Below the pieces are notes generated by a model. That model searched no databases. It was not told where the DNA came from and saw only the letters and a list, made by a program, of their open reading frames with translations. Source: Cervus elaphus (taxonomy: Eukaryota > Chordata > Mammalia > Artiodactyla > Cervidae). From it: DNA of 64,000 bases. The position numbers and the translations under genes were made by a program. Positions 12,141 to 23,757 of this stretch are shown here, one piece after another. Numbering within the stretch: the first letter of the stretch is position 1; each line of letters starts with the position of its first letter. The stretch spans positions 4,662,235-4,726,234 of the forward strand of contig NC_057828.1 in the NCBI RefSeq assembly GCF_910594005.1. Direction: 5' to 3'.

Positions 12141-13054
12141 CTTTTCAGTGTGCCAAATGGACCTGCTGCCAAAGACAGTTCACCACTGACGCCCCCACCC
12201 TCTCCCACCTAGGAGACTCTGAGGAGATCGTGTGCTTTTCCCAGAGCAGTTCTCCAGGATGGACCCTAACTGAATCAGCTCTGTTCTCAAAGAGGCCAGT
12301 CTATTCCCCCAGGACGCTTGACCCTGGAAACAGGCAGGAGTAGGGGCGGGGAGGGAAGGGTGGGGGTAGGAAAGAAGGGAAAATTATTTTGGTTTATTTT
12401 ACCCAGAGCTGATGCAAATGTATCTATTACATGTCGAAAATCCATGGTGAGGTGAGAAGAATTGCAGATGAGAGTGGGGGCAGGGGTGAGGGGGCAGGGG
12501 AGCTCGGTTGCCTCCAGGACTGAAGCGGCTGCTGGAGTCTTGATAGGGTGACCCAACCATCCACCCCCAAGCTAGGCCAGCCCAGCTAGGGTTTTGCAGG
12601 TTTTTATGACAGCTAGATTAATGAAAATTAGGAAGCTGAGTGAAAATTAAGAGAAAGGCTTGAATCAAAAAGAATTTGAGTCAAGGAAAGGGCTGAGAGA
12701 CAGGTGTGTGGACACAAGGCTTGTATGTTCACAGGGCATGGGGAGTAAGCAGACCTTCAGGAATGTGAAAGAAATCAGTAGGGGAAGTGGAGGGGGATGC
12801 TGGTAGGAAAGTTGACATGTTCCAGTTTCTCCAGCTAGGTTCTAGGGAAAGATTGCAATTTTGCTCTTGAGGCATAGATTCCTTGCTCCCCCTGAAGGTA
12901 GAAATGGAAGTTAACTTTCCCCATGCTGGGCTTCCTCCTCCTCCAGGGAGATTCAATCCACCCTTACCCTTCTCCTCCAAGCTATTCAGGTTCTAGTCCC
13001 ACCTCAGGCCTCACTGTGATTCAGCACAGATTTCCAGCAGAAGCTGTGGGCTCA
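12141..13054. other. No gene or repeat recognised
   Basis: I see no supported feature. Open frames on the minus strand near 12290-12980 lack family resemblance. Confidence 0.45.
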
Positions 13055-13645
13055 TGCCTGTTAACTGAAAAAATGTACAACATGAAAGTTGTGTGTTATG
13101 TTTTATTTGGGGCAAAAAGAGGACTATATCCTCGGAAACAGCTTCTCAGATAGCTCTGGGGAACTGCTTCAAAGAGGTGGATGAGGGGAAATCAGTATAC
13201 ATGTGATTTTGGTGAAGGGGGATATGTGCAAACAAGCACACATTTTGGTAGAGGGTTGCTGTTAGTTATAAGGAGCAAATGTCTCCATTAATGATTTTAG
13301 TGATTTTCTAGATATGAGAAAAATGCAAGAAATTGGGCTCATAGAATCTTCTTCTGAAAATATCTGACTATCTGAAGGGATGTTTGGCCAGTTTTTCCCA
13401 GAGCACAGAGTACTTCATTCCTGATCTCTGCCCAGACTCCTGAGGTGAAGGTCAGTGACTGCAGTGGCTAGTGACTTAATCTTTGTAGAGGCAGAGGGCA
13501 AGTGACAATTTTTAGTTGGCAGGGACTCCCTCATGGCTATAAATTCAGCCATGACTTTTGGAGGCATTTCATGACCATTTTGTTCCATGGTGCTGGGTCA
13601 GGTGACGACTTCATTGATAGGCCACTCAATGTGAAATTACTGGAC
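13055..13645 (-). mobile_element. Endogenous retrovirus LTR-like sequence
   Basis: I recognise the overall pattern of a ruminant LTR in antisense orientation: a minus-strand AATAAA signal (plus 13102-13107) near the low-coordinate end, and a body of about 590 bp. A block near 13405-13520 recurs at about 22485-22600. Family not determined. The LTR is followed directly by a BovB fragment. Confidence 0.55.
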
Positions 13646-13975
13646 TATAAAGGACAGAAACTGTATGAAGCTAACAGAAGTAGGGCTTCCCTGGTGGCTC
13701 AGAGGGTAAAGTGTCTCTCTGCAATGCAGGAGACCTGGGTTTGATCCCTGGGTCGGGAAGATCCCCTGGAGAAGGAAATGGCAACTCACTCCAGTATTCT
13801 TGCCTGGAGAATCGCACGGACGGAGGAGCCTGGTAGGCTACAGACCACGGGGTCGCAAAGAGTTGGAAACGACTGAGCGACTTCACTTTCACTTTTCAAC
13901 AGAAATAGAAGATATTAAGAAGAGGTGGAAAGACTACACAGAAGAACTATACAAAAAAGATCTCAATGACTTGTA
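13645..13975 (+). mobile_element. BovB LINE internal fragment, split by a SINE
   Basis: 13645-13683 and 13898-13975 read continuously as the BovB segment between the endonuclease and reverse-transcriptase domains ('aaaggacagaaa', then 'agatattaagaagaggtgg' and 'acagaagaactatacaaaaaaga'). The intervening 214 bp are a Bov-tA SINE. This is a different copy from the large BovB that follows. Confidence 0.8.
13684..13897 (+). mobile_element. Bov-tA SINE inside BovB
   Basis: A complete Bov-tA with tRNA-like head and 'cttcactttcactttt' tail. It is flanked by the near-identical direct repeats AACAGAAGTAG (13673-13683) and AACAGAAATAG (13898-13908), one mismatch apart. Confidence 0.93.
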
Positions 13976-14199
13976 TCCATGCTTGCATGCTTGTACCCAT
14001 GCAAAGAGTCAACTCATCTCTCTCCCTACCTTATCTCCATCCTTGGCTGCATCTCTGAGTCCTGCCTGAAAAACAGCCTTGGGTGAGATCATGGCAAGAT
14101 GGACCATTAAGTTAAGTGGATTATGCAGATTTTCTTCAAATAGAATGACCAAGATTCAACACAAAGCTTCAAGAAGTAGCTTCAAGGATTAGTATTCTG

Positions 14200-17100
14200 G
14201 AAAAATGTGTATGCTTAGTCATTCAGTTGGACACAGCTGAGCAACTGACTGGTGCCCAATATGCTACTAGAGAAGAGTGAAAAAATAACTCCAGAAAGAA
14301 TGAAAAGATGGAGCCAAAGCAAATACAACACCCAGGTGTAGATTTGATGGGTGATGGAAGTAAAGTATGATTCTGTAAAGAACAATATTGCATAGGAACC
14401 TGGAATGTTAGGTCCATGAATCAAGGTAAATTGGAAGTGGTCAAACAGGAAATGGCAAGAATGAACACCAACATTTTAGGAATCAGTGAGCTAAAATGGA
14501 CTGGAATGGGAGACTTTAATTCAAATGACCATTATATTTACTACTGTGGGCAAAAATCCCTTAGAAGAAATGGAGTAGCCCTCATAGTCAACAAAAGAGT
14601 CCAAAATGCAGTACTTGGGTGCAATCTTAAAAATGACAGAATGATCTCTGTTTCCAAGGCAAACCATTCAATATCACAGTAATCCAAGTCTATGCCCCAA
14701 TCACTAATGCCAAAGAAGCTGAAGTTGAATGGCTCTATAAAGACCTACAAGACCTTCTAGAACTAACACCCCCAAAAGATGTCCTTTTCATCATAGGGGA
14801 CTGGAATGCAAAAGTAGGAAGTCAAGAAATACCTGAAGTAACAGGCAAGTTTGGACTTAGGGTACAAACTGAAGTAGGGCAAAGGCTAACAGAGCTTTGT
14901 CAAGAGGACTTACAGGTCATAGCTAACACCCTCTTCTAACAACACAAGAGACAACTCTACACATGGACATCAACAGACCATCAATATTGAAATCAGATTG
15001 ATTTATTCTTTACAGCCAAAGATGGAGAAGCTCTATACAGTCAGCAAAAACAAAACCAGGAGCTGACTGTGGCTCAGATCATGAACTCCTTATTGTAAAA
15101 TTCAGACTTAAATTGAAGAAAGTGGGGAAAACCATTAGACCATTCCAGTATGACCTAAGTCAAATCCCTTACAATTATGCAGTAGAAGTGACAAATAGCT
15201 TCAAGGGATTAGATCTGATAGACAGAGTGCCTCAAGAAGTATGGACACAGGTTCGTGACGTTGTACAGGAGGAAGTGATCAAGGCCATCCCCAAGAGAAA
15301 GAAATGCAAAAAGGTAAAATGGTTGTCTGACGAGGCCTTACAAATAGCTGAGAAAAGAAGAGAAGTTAAAGGCAAATGAGGAAAGGAAAGATACACCCAT
15401 CTGAATGCAGAGTTCCAAAGAATAGCACGGAGAGATAAGAAAGCCTTCCTTAGTGATCAATGTAAAGAAATAGAGGAAAACAATAGAATGGGAAAGACTA
15501 GAGATCTCTTCATGAAAATTAGAGATACCAAGGGAACATTTCATGCAAAGATGGGCACAATAAAGGACAGAAATGGTATGGACCTAATAGAAGCAAAAGA
15601 TATTAAGAAAAGGTGGCAAGAATACACAGAAGAACTATATAAAAAAAGAACTTAATGACCTCGATAACGATGATAGTGTAATCACTCACCTAGAACCAGA
15701 CATCCTGGAATGTGAAGTCAAGTGGACTTTAGGAAACATCACTATGAACAAAGCTAGTGGAGGTGATGGAATTCCAGTTGAGCTATTTCAAATCCTAAAA
15801 GATGATGCTGTGAAAGTGCTGCACTCAATATGCCAGCAAATTTGGAAAACTCAGCAGTGGCCACAGGACTGGAAAAGGTCAGTTTTCATTTCAATCCCAA
15901 AGAAAGGCAATGGCAAAGAATGTTGGAACTACTGCACAATTGCACTCATCTCACATGCTAACAAAGTAACGCTCAAAATTCTCCAAGCCAGGCTTCAACA
16001 GTACATGAACTATGAACTTGCAGATATTCAAGCTGGTTTTAGAAAAGACAGAGGAACCAGAGATCAAATTGCCAACATCCACTGGATCATCAAAAAATCA
16101 AGAGAGTTCCTGAAAAAACATCTATTTCTGCTTTATTGACTATGCCAAAGCCTTTGACTGTGTGGATCACAACCAACTATGGAAAATTCTTAAGGAGATA
16201 GGTATACCAGACCACCTGACCTGCTTCCTGAGAAATCTGTATGCAGGTCAAGAAGCAACAGTTAGGACTCGACATGGAACAATAGACTGGTTCCATTTGG
16301 AAAAGGAGTATTTCAAGGCTGTATATTGTCACCCTGCTTATTTAACATATGCAGAGTACATCATGTGAAATGCTGGGCTGGATGAAGCACAAGCTGGAAT
16401 CAAGATTGCCAGGAGAAATATCAATTACCTCAGATATGCAGACGACACCACCCTTATGATAGAAAAGAGTGAAAGGGAAGTCGCTCAGTCATGTCTGACT
16501 CTTTGTGATCCCATGGACTGTAGCCTACCAGGCTCCTCCATCCATGGAATTTTCCTGGCAAGAGTACTGGAGTGGGTTGCCATTTCCTTCTTCAGAGGAT
16601 CTTCCCAACCCAGGGATTGAACCAAGGTATCCCACACTGCAGGCAGACGCTTTACCATCTGAGCCACCAGGGAAGCCCTTATGACAGAAAGTGAAGAACT
16701 AAAGATCCTCTTGATGAAAGTGAAAGAGGAGAGTGAAAGAGTTGGCTTAAAACTCAACATTCAAAAAACTAAAATTATGGCATCTGGTCCCATCACTTCA
16801 TGGCAAATAGATGTGAAAACAGTGGAAACAGTGAAAGTCTTTATTTTCTTGGGCTCCAAAATCACTGCAGATGGTGACTGCAGCCATGAAATTAAAAGAC
16901 ACTTACTCCTTGGAAGAAAAGCTATAACCAACTTAGACAGCATATTAAAAAGCAGAGACATTACTTTGCCGACAAAGTCATCTAGTCAAAGCTATGATTT
17001 TTCCAGTAGTTCTGTATGGATGTGAGAGTTGGACTATAAAGAAAGCTGAGTGCCAAAGAATTGATGCTTTTGAACTGTGATGTTGGAGAAGACTCTTGAG

Positions 17101-17408
17101 AGTCCCTTGGACTGCAAGGAGATCAAATCAGTCAATCCTGAAGGGAATCAACCCTGACTATGCATTGGAAGCTGAAACTCCAATATTTTGGTCACCTGAT
17201 GTGGAGAACTGACTCATTGGAAAAGACCCTGGTGCTGGGGAAGATTGAAGGCAGGAGGAGAGGGGTCGACAGAGGATGTCATCACTGACTGGACAGACAT
17301 GAGTTTGAGCAAGCTCCAGGAGTTGGTAATGGACAGGGAAGCCTGGTGTGCTGTAGCCCATGTGGTCACAAAGAATTGGACATGACTAAGTGATAGAACT
17401 GAATTGAG
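14200..17408 (+). mobile_element. BovB (RTE) LINE, nearly full length, defective
   Basis: About 3.2 kb including one inserted SINE, close to the usual BovB length. In order: 5' segment; AP-endonuclease region (14416-14682 open, then broken); linker (15113-15379 open); reverse transcriptase (15744-16139 and 16162-16368 open, with the catalytic YADD at about 16434-16445); C-terminal region (16681-17025); and the 3' end with 'agttggtaatggacaggg' and a 'gatagaactgaattga' tail. Stops and frameshifts separate the open pieces, so it cannot make a full protein. A sequence similar to BovB 5' leader extends left to perhaps 14090. Confidence 0.93.
16466..16678 (-). mobile_element. Bov-tA SINE inserted into BovB reverse transcriptase
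   Basis: A reverse-orientation Bov-tA ending in 'accagggaagccc'. It is flanked by 12-bp direct repeats TTATGATAGAAA (16454-16465) and TTATGACAGAAA (16679-16690), which differ at one base. The insertion lies a few codons after the YADD motif. Confidence 0.94.
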
Positions 17409-18905
17409 ACCTTATTAATGGTAGCCAAAAATCTCTGGACAGTTTTTCTTACTAGTCCATTATGGTCCAGGAACCAATTCCCTGTTGCTTTTTTTCCATA
17501 TTAAAGTTACACTATTACAATCATTTGTATATTACTACATAAGTGGTCAACTGCTTCAAGTCATCTAGTTATTATTTTATCAGAGGCTCAGTCATACATC
17601 TGGTAGTGCAAGAAACAACAATTTTGTAAATCAGGCAAAATACAAATGCCAAGAACTTCCATTAGGTGTGGCCCAGTATATCCCTAGGTCATCTGACTTA
17701 TTCAATTTGGTACCAATCATATCTTTAATAGAAATTACATATTGTCATTATTCATAAGGCACCCAATCCAATGTCCTACTGTTATTTTACTTTTTAATCC
17801 TTAGTATGGTTTAATTGTTCCCAACTTAAGGGGGACCTTGAACTTAAATTATTATATCTTGATGTTAGTCATATAAATCTATTCCACAACTGAGGGAGGT
17901 TATATTCCATGGCTAAAATTTTACTATGACAAGTTTGACTTTAGAAGAAAGTTCCTATTTACGATCAGGGTCAGAACAGGTATTATTAAATGGCCAGGTG
18001 AGAGGAACCTACCTAATAATATGAATAGTGGCTTGAACAGAACTATGATTTCTTTCTTCTAGAATAATTTCCTAAGGGCCTTCCAATTAGAGCCTTGGGG
18101 TAGAGAAATCAACAAATGTAACCCAATTACAGGTAATTGACCATAAACCTAATAACTGGATGAACTTTAACTCTGCATAAGATTGTGATAGACATTTGGT
18201 TCATAAGCAAAGCTGTGAGCAATTATCAAAGTAACTGATGTACAAGCCTGGTCTAGTATCTTGGGTCAGCTGTCTGCTTCAGATGTTGTCTTCCTCTTAT
18301 CCTGGTCTGGTAGTTTCTTCTCTGTATGAACATTGATTTAAGGTAATTTTAAGGTCAGGAGTCCTCTCTATAGGCCAGTCCAATGCAGGGGCACTTTCTA
18401 AGAGGAAATAGTAATCCTAAAGTCAATTATCTTCAGTTTCTTGTGTATGAGTTAGTTAAGAGTACCTGATAAGGGTCCTTCCATCTAGATTGGAGATAGT
18501 CTTTTAAATGACATCTTTTCAAGTGTGCATGCTCCCCTAGGTCACAGGGCCTCTGATCTTCATCCAGAGATAGATTAATGAGATAACCTTCAGAAACAAA
18601 CCTAGAGTGTCCTTTTAATAATTCAATTAAACTTTACAAGAATATAACATAATAGCAAAGAGCTGTGTGTGAAGTGAGTCTTAGGCAGTAAATACAGACC
18701 TCAATTAACAAATCTAGAATTTAATATCGACTGAAACACCATCTTTCTCTCTCTAAAATTACCCTCATTTCTAACAAATACTGCCAAATTGACTAATTTG
18801 TTTGCAAAATAAGTCTGGTTTCAATAAACTTAGCCTGATTACTTATACAATTGATCGTATAGGCTTTTTAAAAATTTGGCTTTGCTGGTACTTGTCAAAA
18901 AGTTC
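17405..18905 (-). mobile_element. Endogenous retrovirus remnant (pol 3' end to env-like)
   Basis: Reading the minus strand from about 18546 to 18437, an uninterrupted stretch resembles the C-terminal GPY/F-type module of a gamma-type retroviral integrase, with key residues W, K, P and Y in the expected spacing, followed by a stop. Lower coordinates (to about 17590) give broken pieces with an env-like flavour but many stops. It is a decayed copy with no intact gene. The identification rests on pattern recognition, and family and boundaries are uncertain. Confidence 0.55.
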
Positions 18906-18907
18906 TT

Positions 18908-19030
18908 GCTAGGGACTTCCCTGATTGTCAGTGGTTAAGAGTCCACCTTCCAACCCAGGGGACCAAGATCCCACATGCCACACTAGGACCTGATGCAGTC
19001 AATAAATAAACAGATAAATATTTTTAAAAG
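18908..19030 (+). mobile_element. CHR-type tRNA-Glu SINE
   Basis: Begins 'gggacttccctgattgtcagtggttaagagtcc' and continues to 'gatcccacatgccacac', the CHR/ART tRNA-Glu family, with an AT-rich 'aataaataaacagataaat' tail. Confidence 0.8.
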
Positions 19031-19302
19031 TTATTGCTATGAGTCTTCTTGAAGAGGAAACATTTTTGCAAAGGCATAAGTATAAAACCATGACTATCTG
19101 TGAATGACAAGAAAGACTTAAGAAGGCACAGTTAAGTGCCTGATTATACAAAGCCATTGACAAAGAAACTCGGTTACTGCTGTGACATACAATGTTTTAA
19201 GATAATAACTAGAATTATGACTGATAATAGTTTATCAGAACATACCATATTTTTAGAAATTCCATATACTTTTTTAAATATCTAGATTAAAAACAGTGGC
19301 CC

Positions 19303-19592
19303 AGGACTTCCCTGGTGGTCCACCGGTTGAGAATCTGCCTGCCCATTCAGGGCCCATGGGTTTGATCCCTTGTCTGGGAGGATTCCACATGCTGGAGGCA
19401 ACTAGGCCCACGTGCCAGATCCACTGAGCCCATTCTTCCAGAGCCTATGCTCCACAGCAAGTGGAGCCACCACAGTGAGAAGCCCTTGAAACGCAATTAG
19501 ATAGTAACCCTCGCTCACAGCTAGAGAAAGGCCACGTGCAGCAACAAAGGCTCAGCATAGCCAAAAATAATAATAATAACAAAATTTTTAAA
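19303..19592 (+). mobile_element. CHR-2-type SINE
   Basis: A longer CHR-family SINE: tRNA-like head 'ggacttccctggtggtcc', then 'cacatgctggaggcaactaggccc', 'agcaagtggagccacc', and an 'aataataataacaa' tail. Confidence 0.85.
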
Positions 19593-20670
19593 AGATGAGG
19601 TTTCCGTCATTAAAAAAGGATTACCCATACAATATAACCTAAGAAGATTTATTACACAGTTGACAATACTTCCCATTAATTAACATATCAAATGAACTTA
19701 ATTAGTTTAATATCTTTCTTTGGGATGTTTCAGGGTCCCTTAAAGCATCTCAAAGTAAGCTAGATGTTAAATAAACTTCACTAGAATTTTATTTGGAAGT
19801 CTGTCAAAAAATATCCAGAAGTTTTAAAACTCTTGGTCAAATAGGATCATAGGTCACTGTTAAAAAACAGTTATTCACTTAACCAATGTGACAATAAAAT
19901 ATATCAGAGGCAAATACAGAAGCAAATCACTTAAAAAGTAAAGAAACTTAAAATTTGCTGCAAAGCAGATCAACATTTTAAGAAAACATTGTTCTCTTGA
20001 CAGAGAGAAAAGCCAAATTTAAATTTCCACAGTTTACTTTTAAAATTGATTTACTCAAATTAATTCAAAATTTAGTCAATCCTAATATGCACAAACCTCT
20101 CCTCAGGGCTCCTTATCCATCACTTTCTATATCCATATTAGTTTGTCCCTTATTTTCTCCATCCAGAAACAACCAGCTCTAGGATAAAATTTCTTTCCCT
20201 TAATGAAATACAATTCCATTCCTCATATCTTCTTTTATTGAAAACATATATCCTACTTTCTTACTGCATACTGAAACTTTTATTATTTCTAGTAGCTTTA
20301 ATGACATTTAAATTAGAATCTTCAACACTTAAAAACCTTAATTTCTAGTGAAAACTAAAAAGTAAGCAATTGTGAACTGTCTACTACATTAACATTCTGT
20401 AGACTGGAAAGCATAAACACCGATAACAATTGCTAAAAACATGTGCTTTTTTATATCAACTATCTCAGCATGGCACCAAATATATTTATTAATAGTACTG
20501 AATACCTTTGGTTTCTCTGTGAAAGGAGGCTGCTGTTTAGTAATTAAAGTTTCAGTATCTTATTTTATTTGGGAATGATAAACTTCTATCATTTAACTTA
20601 ACTTTGCATAACTCTAAAATTTTAAGTTACCAAATATCTGGAGAGATTATTTTTAAGTAAACATTCCCGG
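19593..20670. other. AT-rich stretch, possibly retroviral internal sequence
   Basis: A markedly AT-rich kilobase unlike the flanking GC-balanced intergenic DNA and similar in base composition to 17.4-18.9 kb. It may belong to the same retroviral remnant, but I see no motif that proves it. No gene is supported. Confidence 0.35.
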
Positions 20671-20671
20671 G

Positions 20672-20880
20672 GGGGCTTTTCCAGTGCTCAGCTGGTAAAG
20701 AACCTGCCTGCCAATGCCGGAGATGCAAGAGTTGTGGGTTCGATCCCTGGGTCAGGAAGATCCCTTGGAGAAGGAAATGGCAACCTCCTCCAGGATTGTG
20801 CGTGGAAAATTCCATAGACAGAGGAGCCTAGCAGGCTACAGTCATGACATGACTGAACACACATACACATGCACAGATAT
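20672..20880 (+). mobile_element. Bov-tA-like SINE
   Basis: tRNA-derived head ('tcagctggtaaagaacctgcctgcc', B box 'gggttcgatccctgg'), followed by the BovA part and a 'cacacatacacatgcaca' tail. Confidence 0.88.
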
Positions 20881-21039
20881 TCCTAAAATATAATTACTCC
20901 TAAAGAATTCACCCAAAATCTATCTTGTTTATATTTTACTTATCAAGTATTTGATAAGTAATCAAATACTATCAAGTTATTTCTCTTGCTGACAAACTTG
21001 CAATAGATGTTAAGATCTTATTTGACTTCTATCAAGCCT

Positions 21040-21210
21040 AGGTACCTGGTGGATCAGAGGGTAAAGTGTCTGCCTGCAATGAAGGAGACCTGGGTTCAAT
21101 CCCTGGGTTGGGAAGATCCCCTGGAAAAGGAAATGGCAACCCTGGTAGGCTGGTAGGCTGCAGTCCATGGGGTCACAAAGAGTCAGACATGACTGAGCGA
21201 CTTCACCTCA
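21040..21210 (+). mobile_element. Bov-tA SINE with internal deletion
   Basis: Typical head and tail. The middle lacks the usual 'cactccagtattcttgcctgg' segment, and a small duplication 'ggtaggctggtaggctg' lies at the break. It abuts a BovB fragment. Confidence 0.85.
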
Positions 21211-21742
21211 CCTACTCCTTGGAAGAAAATCTGTGACCAACCTAGGTAGAATATTAAAAAGCAGAGACATGACTTTGCTGACAAAGGTCTGTCTAGTCAA
21301 AGCTATGGTTTTCCCAGTAGTCAGGTACGGATGTGAGAGCTGGACAATAAAAAGGCTGAGCGCCAAAGAATTAATGCTTTGAACCAAGGTATTGGAGAAG
21401 ACTCTTGAGAGTCCCTTGGACAGCAAGGAGATCCAACCAGTCAATCCTAAAGGAAATAAACTCTGAATAGTTATTAGAAGGACTGATGCTAAAGCTGAAG
21501 CTCCAATACCTTGGCCACCTGATGTGAAGAGTCAACTCATTGGAAAAGACCCTGATGCTGGGAACAAAGGCAGGAGGAGAAGGAGACGACAGAGGATGAG
21601 ATGGTTGGATGGCATCACTGACTGGATGGACATGAACTTGGGGAAATTCTGAGAGATGGTGAGGGACAAGGAGGCCAGGCATGCTGCAGTCCATGGGGTT
21701 ACAAAGGGTCAGACATGACTGAGCAAATGAACAACAATAAAG
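21211..21742 (+). mobile_element. BovB LINE 3' fragment
   Basis: Starts at 'actccttggaagaaaa' and runs through 'gttttcccagtagtcaggtacgg' to the terminal 'acatgactgagcaaatgaacaacaa'. It is a 5'-truncated copy of about 530 bp. Confidence 0.9.
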
Positions 21743-21821
21743 CTTGTTGATTTAATTAATATGGACATGTCTTTAGAAACATCAATATTTTAGTGTAATA
21801 CTTATGTTGTACCTAGGCTTG

Positions 21822-22032
21822 AAAGTGAATGTGAAGTTGCTCAGTCGTGTCCAACTCTGCGACCCCACGGACTTTAGCCTACCAGGCTACTCTGTCCATG
21901 GGATTTTCCAGGCAAGAGTACTGGAGTGAGTTGCCATTTCTTTCTCCAGGGGATCTTCCCGACCCAGGGATCAAACCTGGGTCTCCCACATTGTAGGCAG
22001 ACGCTTTACCATCTGAGCTACCAGGGAAGCCC
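21822..22032 (-). mobile_element. Bov-tA SINE
   Basis: Complete reverse-orientation Bov-tA, from 'gaaagtgaatgtgaagttgc' to 'gctaccagggaagccc'. Confidence 0.93.
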
Positions 22033-22099
22033 AAGGACCTAGCATCTTTTAATTTCATGGCTGAAGTCATCATGTGCAGTGATTTTGGATGGTATTAAT

Positions 22100-22245
22100 A
22101 ATACTAGGTAACTCAGCTGTTAAAAAATCTGCCTACAATGCAGGAGACCCTGGTTGGATTCCTGGGTCTGGAAGGTTCCCTGGAGAAGGGATAGGCTATC
22201 TACTCCAGTATTCTTGGGCTTCCCTGGGGGCTCAAAACTTTGATA
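22100..22245 (+). mobile_element. tRNA-Glu SINE head fragment (dimer type)
   Basis: One tRNA-derived monomer followed by the start of a second ('gggcttccctgggggctca' at 22217-22235), as in the Bov-tA dimer type. Truncated at the second head. Confidence 0.75.
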
Positions 22246-22474
22246 CCAGGTATTAATTTAATACTAAAAATTTCCCAGTTCATATGAATATAAAATTCAT
22301 TCTGGCAGGTTTTTTATTCTGAAAAATTTATGTAAGCTCTTAATTTTCTTTAAGCCAATTAAGTAGAGCTAATATCATGCAAAGTTAGATGATATTAACA
22401 GACATATAGACAGATACAACCAGAGATCTCATAGCTTCATTTTAACACTTAGCCATGAATCAAGTATTACAATA

Positions 22475-22610
22475 TAAAACTCATTAGAGTGCCTTGTTCT
22501 TGATCTCTGCCCTGAACTCCAGTGTTGAAAGTCAGTGACTGCAGTGGCTAGTGACCTAACCCTTGTAGACGCAGATGGCAAATAGCAGTTTTAGTTGGCA
22601 CCCACCTCAC
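22475..22610 (-). mobile_element. Partial second LTR-like copy
   Basis: The segment with 'gtcagtgactgcagtggctagtgac' and following text is close to 13445-13520 in the LTR-like sequence. Similarity stops on both sides, so this is only a fragment of an LTR. It could be the deleted 5' LTR of the same provirus or an independent LTR piece. Confidence 0.45.
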
Positions 22611-22889
22611 AACAGAACCCCTCTCTTGACATCCTGAAACCCAAAAAGAGTGCAGTGACCTCAAGGACTGGGATGTGGCCAGGTGGCACTGGGCTCCCCC
22701 CACTTGACTCTTTGCCCTTCCAGAGCTCTTTTCCAATGTTCATGAGCAAGGACTTCTCAGGTTGGGATCTTTGTAAGGCACCTGGTCTGAGGGAGCATCT
22801 TCCTTGGGGTGGTCCTGAGGCAGTACCAGTGGCCCACCTAAACTGAAACTGTGGCAGGAGATCGCCAAGAGAGGGGTCAGGATGGAAGA

Positions 22890-23195
22890 CAGTGGAGAGA
22901 GCACTGTGTGGGGAGTCAGCAGCCTGGCTTCTTACTCTGGCTCTATTAGGACTTGCTATGGTAACTTACCAAAGTCTCTTCCTTCCCTGGGCTGGCTTCT
23001 TTATCAATAACACGTGGACATCGCACTGGATGCCTGTGGCTTGCGTACTGTGCTACGAAGAGGGAGAGAGAGAGAAGAAAGAAGGCACAGAGGAGGTGGA
23101 ACTGACGGAAGTGACCTTGTGAAGCCAGGTCACTTCCCTGAGTTTCAGTGCCCTCATCTGAAAAATGGGAATTGCTAATAGATTAAAACGTGTTC
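22890..23195 (+). repeat. MIR fragments
   Basis: 22890-23010 shows the MIR 5' part ('agcactgtgtggggagtcagcagcctggcttc'). 23128-23190 shows the 'gagtttcagtgccctcatctgaaaaatggga' block. The sequence between is not assigned. Confidence 0.65.
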
Positions 23196-23199
23196 TGAA

Positions 23200-23757
23200 A
23201 GATAGAGGTAAAGCGAACGTGGTGGCTCAGGATAGAGCCTTCAAAGCAACGTGTGCTGGAAGAACATTAGCGCCTAAGAAAATGCAGGGGCTGGTTTCCT
23301 GGGAAAGGAGGGTTTCAGGGCCGAGGGCTAGGAGCGTGTGCCGGGGCTTCCAACTGACTGTTGAGGAAAATGGAGAAGGGGCGTCCTAGAGACTCGCAGG
23401 TGCGATGCCCTGCTGCGACTTGGATTCCCACATCACACCCTACGGAAAGGTCACATCTCCCAGCTTCTCTCACCCAGAATCACGGCCTTTGTTTAGAGGA
23501 GGGGATGAGGGAGGAGACAGAGGCCCAGCAGGGAGGGGCCGGGGCCGCCCCCGCAGCTCCGGCTTTGCGGAGCCGGGCAGCCTCGCTCCGCTCCCGGGCC
23601 GGGGCGACGGAGGCGCCGGGCGCCAGAGCTGAGTCTCAGCCAGTTACTCTCCCTCTGGATTCTTCAAGCATCCCTGGAGCGAGCGACTGCGCACGGTGTG
23701 TAGCTAGGAGGGCGCTTGGACAGACCGTTCAGGTGGCTCGGAGCTCTGCCAGCTTTG
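23200..23757 (+). promoter_or_regulatory. ADORA1: ADORA1 GC-rich promoter region and candidate exon 1A
   Basis: CpG density rises sharply around 23520-23640 with GC boxes ('ggggccggggccgcccccgc'), and I see no clear TATA box. A strong splice donor (GTAAGT) follows base 23757. Published descriptions of the human gene include two alternative untranslated first exons, 1A and 1B, with separate promoters; this donor fits the end of exon 1A. The transcription start and the 5' exon boundary cannot be fixed from sequence alone. Confidence 0.6.

Noticed and set aside
1..23000. MYOG, the expected upstream neighbour of ADORA1
   Set aside because: I found no basic helix-loop-helix coding exon here; it probably lies left of the window.
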